Part shown: positions 61,622 through 64,000 of the stretch, piece after piece
Layout of the letters: the number at the start of each line of letters is the position of its first letter
Position numbering within the stretch: position 1 is the first letter of the stretch
Assembly (NCBI GenBank): GCA_027704905.1
Contig: CM051002.1
Coordinates: forward strand, 4,269,351-4,333,350
Length of the DNA stretch: 64,000 bases
From: Muraenolepis orangiensis
Lineage: Eukaryota; Chordata; Actinopteri; Gadiformes; Muraenolepididae
Reading direction: 5' to 3'
Notes under the pieces: generated by a model
Databases searched by the model: none
The model's input: the letters and a program-made list of their open reading frames with translations, nothing else
Told to the model about the DNA's origin: nothing
Made by a program: the position numbers and the translations under genes

Positions 61622-62271
61622 CTACAACAGCCACCACCACCACCACCACCACCACCAACACCACCACCACCACCACCACCACCACCAACACCACCACCAC
61701 CACCACCACCAACACCACCACCAACACCACCACCAACACCAACACCTCCACCACCACCATCACACAACACCATCTCTGCCACCACCACCACCAACACCAC
61801 CACCACCACCAACACCACCACCACCACCAACACCAACACCACCACCAACACCAACACCACCACCACCAACACCACCACCACCACCACCACCACCACCACC
61901 AACACCACCACCAACACCACCACCACCACCAACACCAACACCTCCACCACCACCATCACACAACACCATCTCTGCCACCACCACCACCACCACCACCACC
62001 AACACCAACACCTCCACCACCACCATCACACAACACCATCTCTGCCACCACCACCACCACCACCACCACCACCAACACCAACACCAACACCACCACCACC
62101 ACCAACACCACCAACACCACCACCACCACCACCACCACCACCATCACACAACACCATCTCTGCCACCACCACCACCACCACCACCAACACCACCACCAAC
62201 ACCACCATCACACAACACCATCTCTGCCACCACCACCACCACCTCCACCACCACCACCACCACCCCCGTCC
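61622..62271. repeat. CCA-rich array with higher-order units
   Basis: Runs of CCACCACCA mixed with CCAACACCA, punctuated by CACACAACACCATCTCTGCC at about 61762, 61957, 62028, 62145 and 62210. Between them the trinucleotide runs vary in length. All frames on both strands stay open, which produces long Thr/Asn, His/Gln and Val/Gly frames with no biological meaning. Confidence 0.97.
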
Positions 62272-62452
62272 CCATCTACTTATTTAATTTGAGAAACGAT
62301 CAGTAAAAAATTCTCAAGATAATGAATGTTTCCTCCGGCGGGACACGCTTTGCCTCAGCCCACATCCATCTTGAGGGAAAGCAGTCCACCCCGCCCACCC
62401 GCCCCCCTGCCCCCCTGTCCCCCCGTCCCCGTCCCCTGTCCCTCCTCCTCCT
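62272..62452. other. C-rich low complexity, no gene
   Basis: CCCCGTCCCC-type sequence at 62388-62450, between the CCA array and a SINE fragment. Confidence 0.7.
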
Positions 62453-62567
62453 GTTGCATTTAACCCATTAAGCTGCCCAAGGAGCAGGGGAGAGGTCTGG
62501 TGCCTTGCTCAAGGGCATCTCGGCAGTGCCTGTGTGTTTCGGGACTTGAACCGGTGACCTTCCGGTA
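62453..62567 (-). mobile_element. tRNA-derived SINE (S9), part
   Basis: Plus strand: TTGCATTTAACCCATTAAGC, a deletion, GGTGCCTTGCTCAAGGGCAT, CTCGGCAGTGCC, TTCGGGACTTGAACCGGTG and ACCTTCCGGT (reversed B-box GGTTCAAGTCCC). Confidence 0.75.
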
Positions 62568-62658
62568 CAATGTGTTTGCTAAATACGGTGGGACATTTTT
62601 TGGAAACATGGAAACAATACAAACACAAATATATATATTTTCTATATATATATCGTAT

Positions 62659-63644
62659 CAGGGTTTCCGTTAGCCGGTATTTACCGGTTTTTAGCGGGTA
62701 AAAATTATAAAAAAACGGTAATTTAAAAACCTGCCGGTCAAAATGTCCGGTAATAATGCTCATACTAAACTTAGATCCTGGACATTTGAGTTTTGACAGC
62801 TTTATTACTGCCCCCTCCCCCCCGAAAGGGTGAATGAAGTGACCAATCAGCTGCCGCATCTCTCATGACGTCAAGCGACATCACTGAACAGGGGCTGTGG
62901 CCAAGCCACGTGCGCTGTCGGCAATTGCGTGGCTGATTGCTAATCCCCTCACCTGGGGTATATATACCCTGGCTTCCCGTTACCCCGGCGTTAGGTCGTA
63001 CTGCACGTCACACGTTGTTCATGTACGTCGGACATTCTGGACGGAATCGCCACGCTGATGTCCCGGAGATCCAGAACCAGCCTGTCTCACGTCACCCGCC
63101 TGTCTCGCGTTACTCTCGATACGAGCTCCCCGGTCATTATAATTACCTGTCTGGTACCTGTCGCTACTCGACCTCCCGGTACCCAGACTCCTCTCCCGTC
63201 CCGGACTACTCGCCGGTCTACTACCTGCCGGTACTCCGTGGATCGGCCTCCCGGTACCCAGACCCCTGGACTGTCCCTGATCACTCTAGTGTTGTGTTTG
63301 AGTTGTTTTGTGTTGCTTTAAATAAATCTTTATGTTATAGCTCCACTGTCTTGGTCTGCGTTCTGGGTCTCCCCGAACAATCCCACTCGTGACACTACAG
63401 ATGTTACAGGTGTTTTGAAATACCCTAGATTTCTAACGAGGTTTTGCTCAATCGTTCTTGTTCGTTTTGTTGTTCATTAAGTGGTAAAATTTATTTGAAG
63501 TCTTTGTCATTCTTTCGTCAATCTAGGTGTACATTATAGTTGCGTTTGTAAATATAGACTGTTTTTGAAACATGACCGGTAAGTTTCGAATTTGTCCGGT
63601 AAAATAAAATCTGTCCGGACACAAAAATCCTAGCGGAAACCCTG
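62659..63644. mobile_element. hAT-like element with subterminal repeats
   Basis: Left end CAGGGTTTCCGTTAG and reversed right end CAGGGTTTCCGCTAG are inverted repeats with one mismatch. Flanks TATCGTAT and ATACGTAT share CGTAT in an AT-rich context. Next to both ends are repeats of CCGGTA and TGTCCGGTAA, as expected for transposase-binding subterminal sites. No transposase coding; the middle is taken up by an LTR-like cassette. Confidence 0.8.
62890..63397 (+). mobile_element. LTR-like promoter and terminator cassette inside the hAT element
   Basis: TATA box in GGGTATATATACCC (62956-62969), GC-rich leader with repeated CTCCCGGTACCCAGAC (63172 and 63247), AATAAA at 63321, then GTCTGCGTTCTGGGTCTCC and CACTCGTGACA, which looks like a gypsy-type LTR 3' end. 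I could not find the left boundary or a target duplication, so limits are approximate. Confidence 0.4.
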
Positions 63645-63648
63645 ATAC

Positions 63649-63690
<42 letters not shown>

Positions 63691-64000
63691 ACAACATATT
63701 GCTTGTGACAAACTGGAAGACATGAGATAATTGAACACTTTCTTTTTCAGGAATTTCACAGCCGGAAGTAACAAAAGTGAGAGAGGGAATAGAGAGAGAA
63801 CTAGAGAGAGAGAGAGAGAGTGAGAGAGAGATCGATAGACAAAAGGAAAATGACAAGAGTTCCTTTGTGCACAGAAAAGAAAAACCAAACTAAAAGGCAA
63901 TGTGATGTTGTGTAGGTGGTTTGGTCCTAAAATGGATATTATGCAGAGGTTGGTGTTGTGCAAAGCTTAACAAGTGCACAATGTGGCTTTGCTTCTTCGC
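63645..64000. other. No gene; AT and GA microsatellites
   Basis: (AT)n at 63655-63686 and GA-rich tract at 63778-63830; the rest is unique-looking. Confidence 0.6.

Noticed and set aside
61591..62292. 233-residue Thr/Asn/His/Pro-rich frame and Val/Gly frames on the other strand
   Set aside because: The CCA-rich array is open in all six frames; no flanking coding sequence or splice context.

Overview
The window looks like a gene-poor stretch of nuclear DNA from a ray-finned fish: an intergenic region or a very large intron. I found no host protein-coding exon, rRNA, tRNA gene or CRISPR array that I could defend. The case for a teleost is the repeat content: Rex3/RTE-type and CR1/Rex1-type LINEs, an L2-like LINE, a tRNA-derived SINE with the common fish head and tail, many hAT-type DNA elements with CAGTG/CAGGG ends, LTR-like pieces, and a very heavy load of long TG/CA and GA/CT microsatellites. 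Such a load is known from gadiform genomes, but the species cannot be fixed from this sequence.

Layout. 1-2.3 kb: L2-like LINE (minus) and a LINE 3' end split by a small hAT element. 2.3-6.4 kb: unique sequence with simple repeats. 6.4-7.8 kb: LINE inside a 16-bp minisatellite. 8.2-12.1 kb: a duplicated ~1.1-kb segment carrying a SINE. 14.6-15.8 kb: candidate solo LTR. 16.3-21.3 kb: a cluster of three CR1/Rex1-type LINE pieces, one with an intact-looking 5' end and one with a 35-bp perfect foldback. 21.4-25.8 kb: Rex3 fragment, LTR candidate, SINE, a 270-bp TG array and LINE tails. 25.8-33.9 kb: mostly unique sequence with SINEs. 33.9-37.2 kb: Rex3 copy with a 17-bp target duplication and a 1.96-kb hAT element holding a second, nested hAT element. 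37.4-41.2 kb: G-rich minisatellite, 400-bp TG array, SINE, LINE. 42.3-47.2 kb: LINE tail, a CTCF-like motif, and two more hAT elements. 47.7-49.6 kb: 55-bp satellite interrupted by a LINE. 51-53.6 kb: unique. 53.7-59.5 kb: a long Rex3/RTE LINE, then a hAT transposase remnant broken by one LINE that is itself followed by an internally deleted LINE. 61.6-62.3 kb: a CCA-rich array. 62.66-63.64 kb: hAT element containing an LTR-like cassette.

All protein-like sequence belongs to mobile elements (AP-endonuclease, reverse transcriptase, esterase-like ORF1 end, hAT transposase), and every copy is broken by stops, frameshifts or deletions. Nothing here forms an operon or pathway. The value of the window is as a record of nested insertions: target-site duplications, empty sites visible in paralogous copies, and tandem arrays that were hit by LINEs allow a relative order of events to be read directly. 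LINE subfamilies are labelled a-d by their 3' tails: a, AATCTAATCT; b, ACTTGACTTG; c, AATAAAAATCTTGTATC; d, the 5'-complete copy at 16.8 kb.
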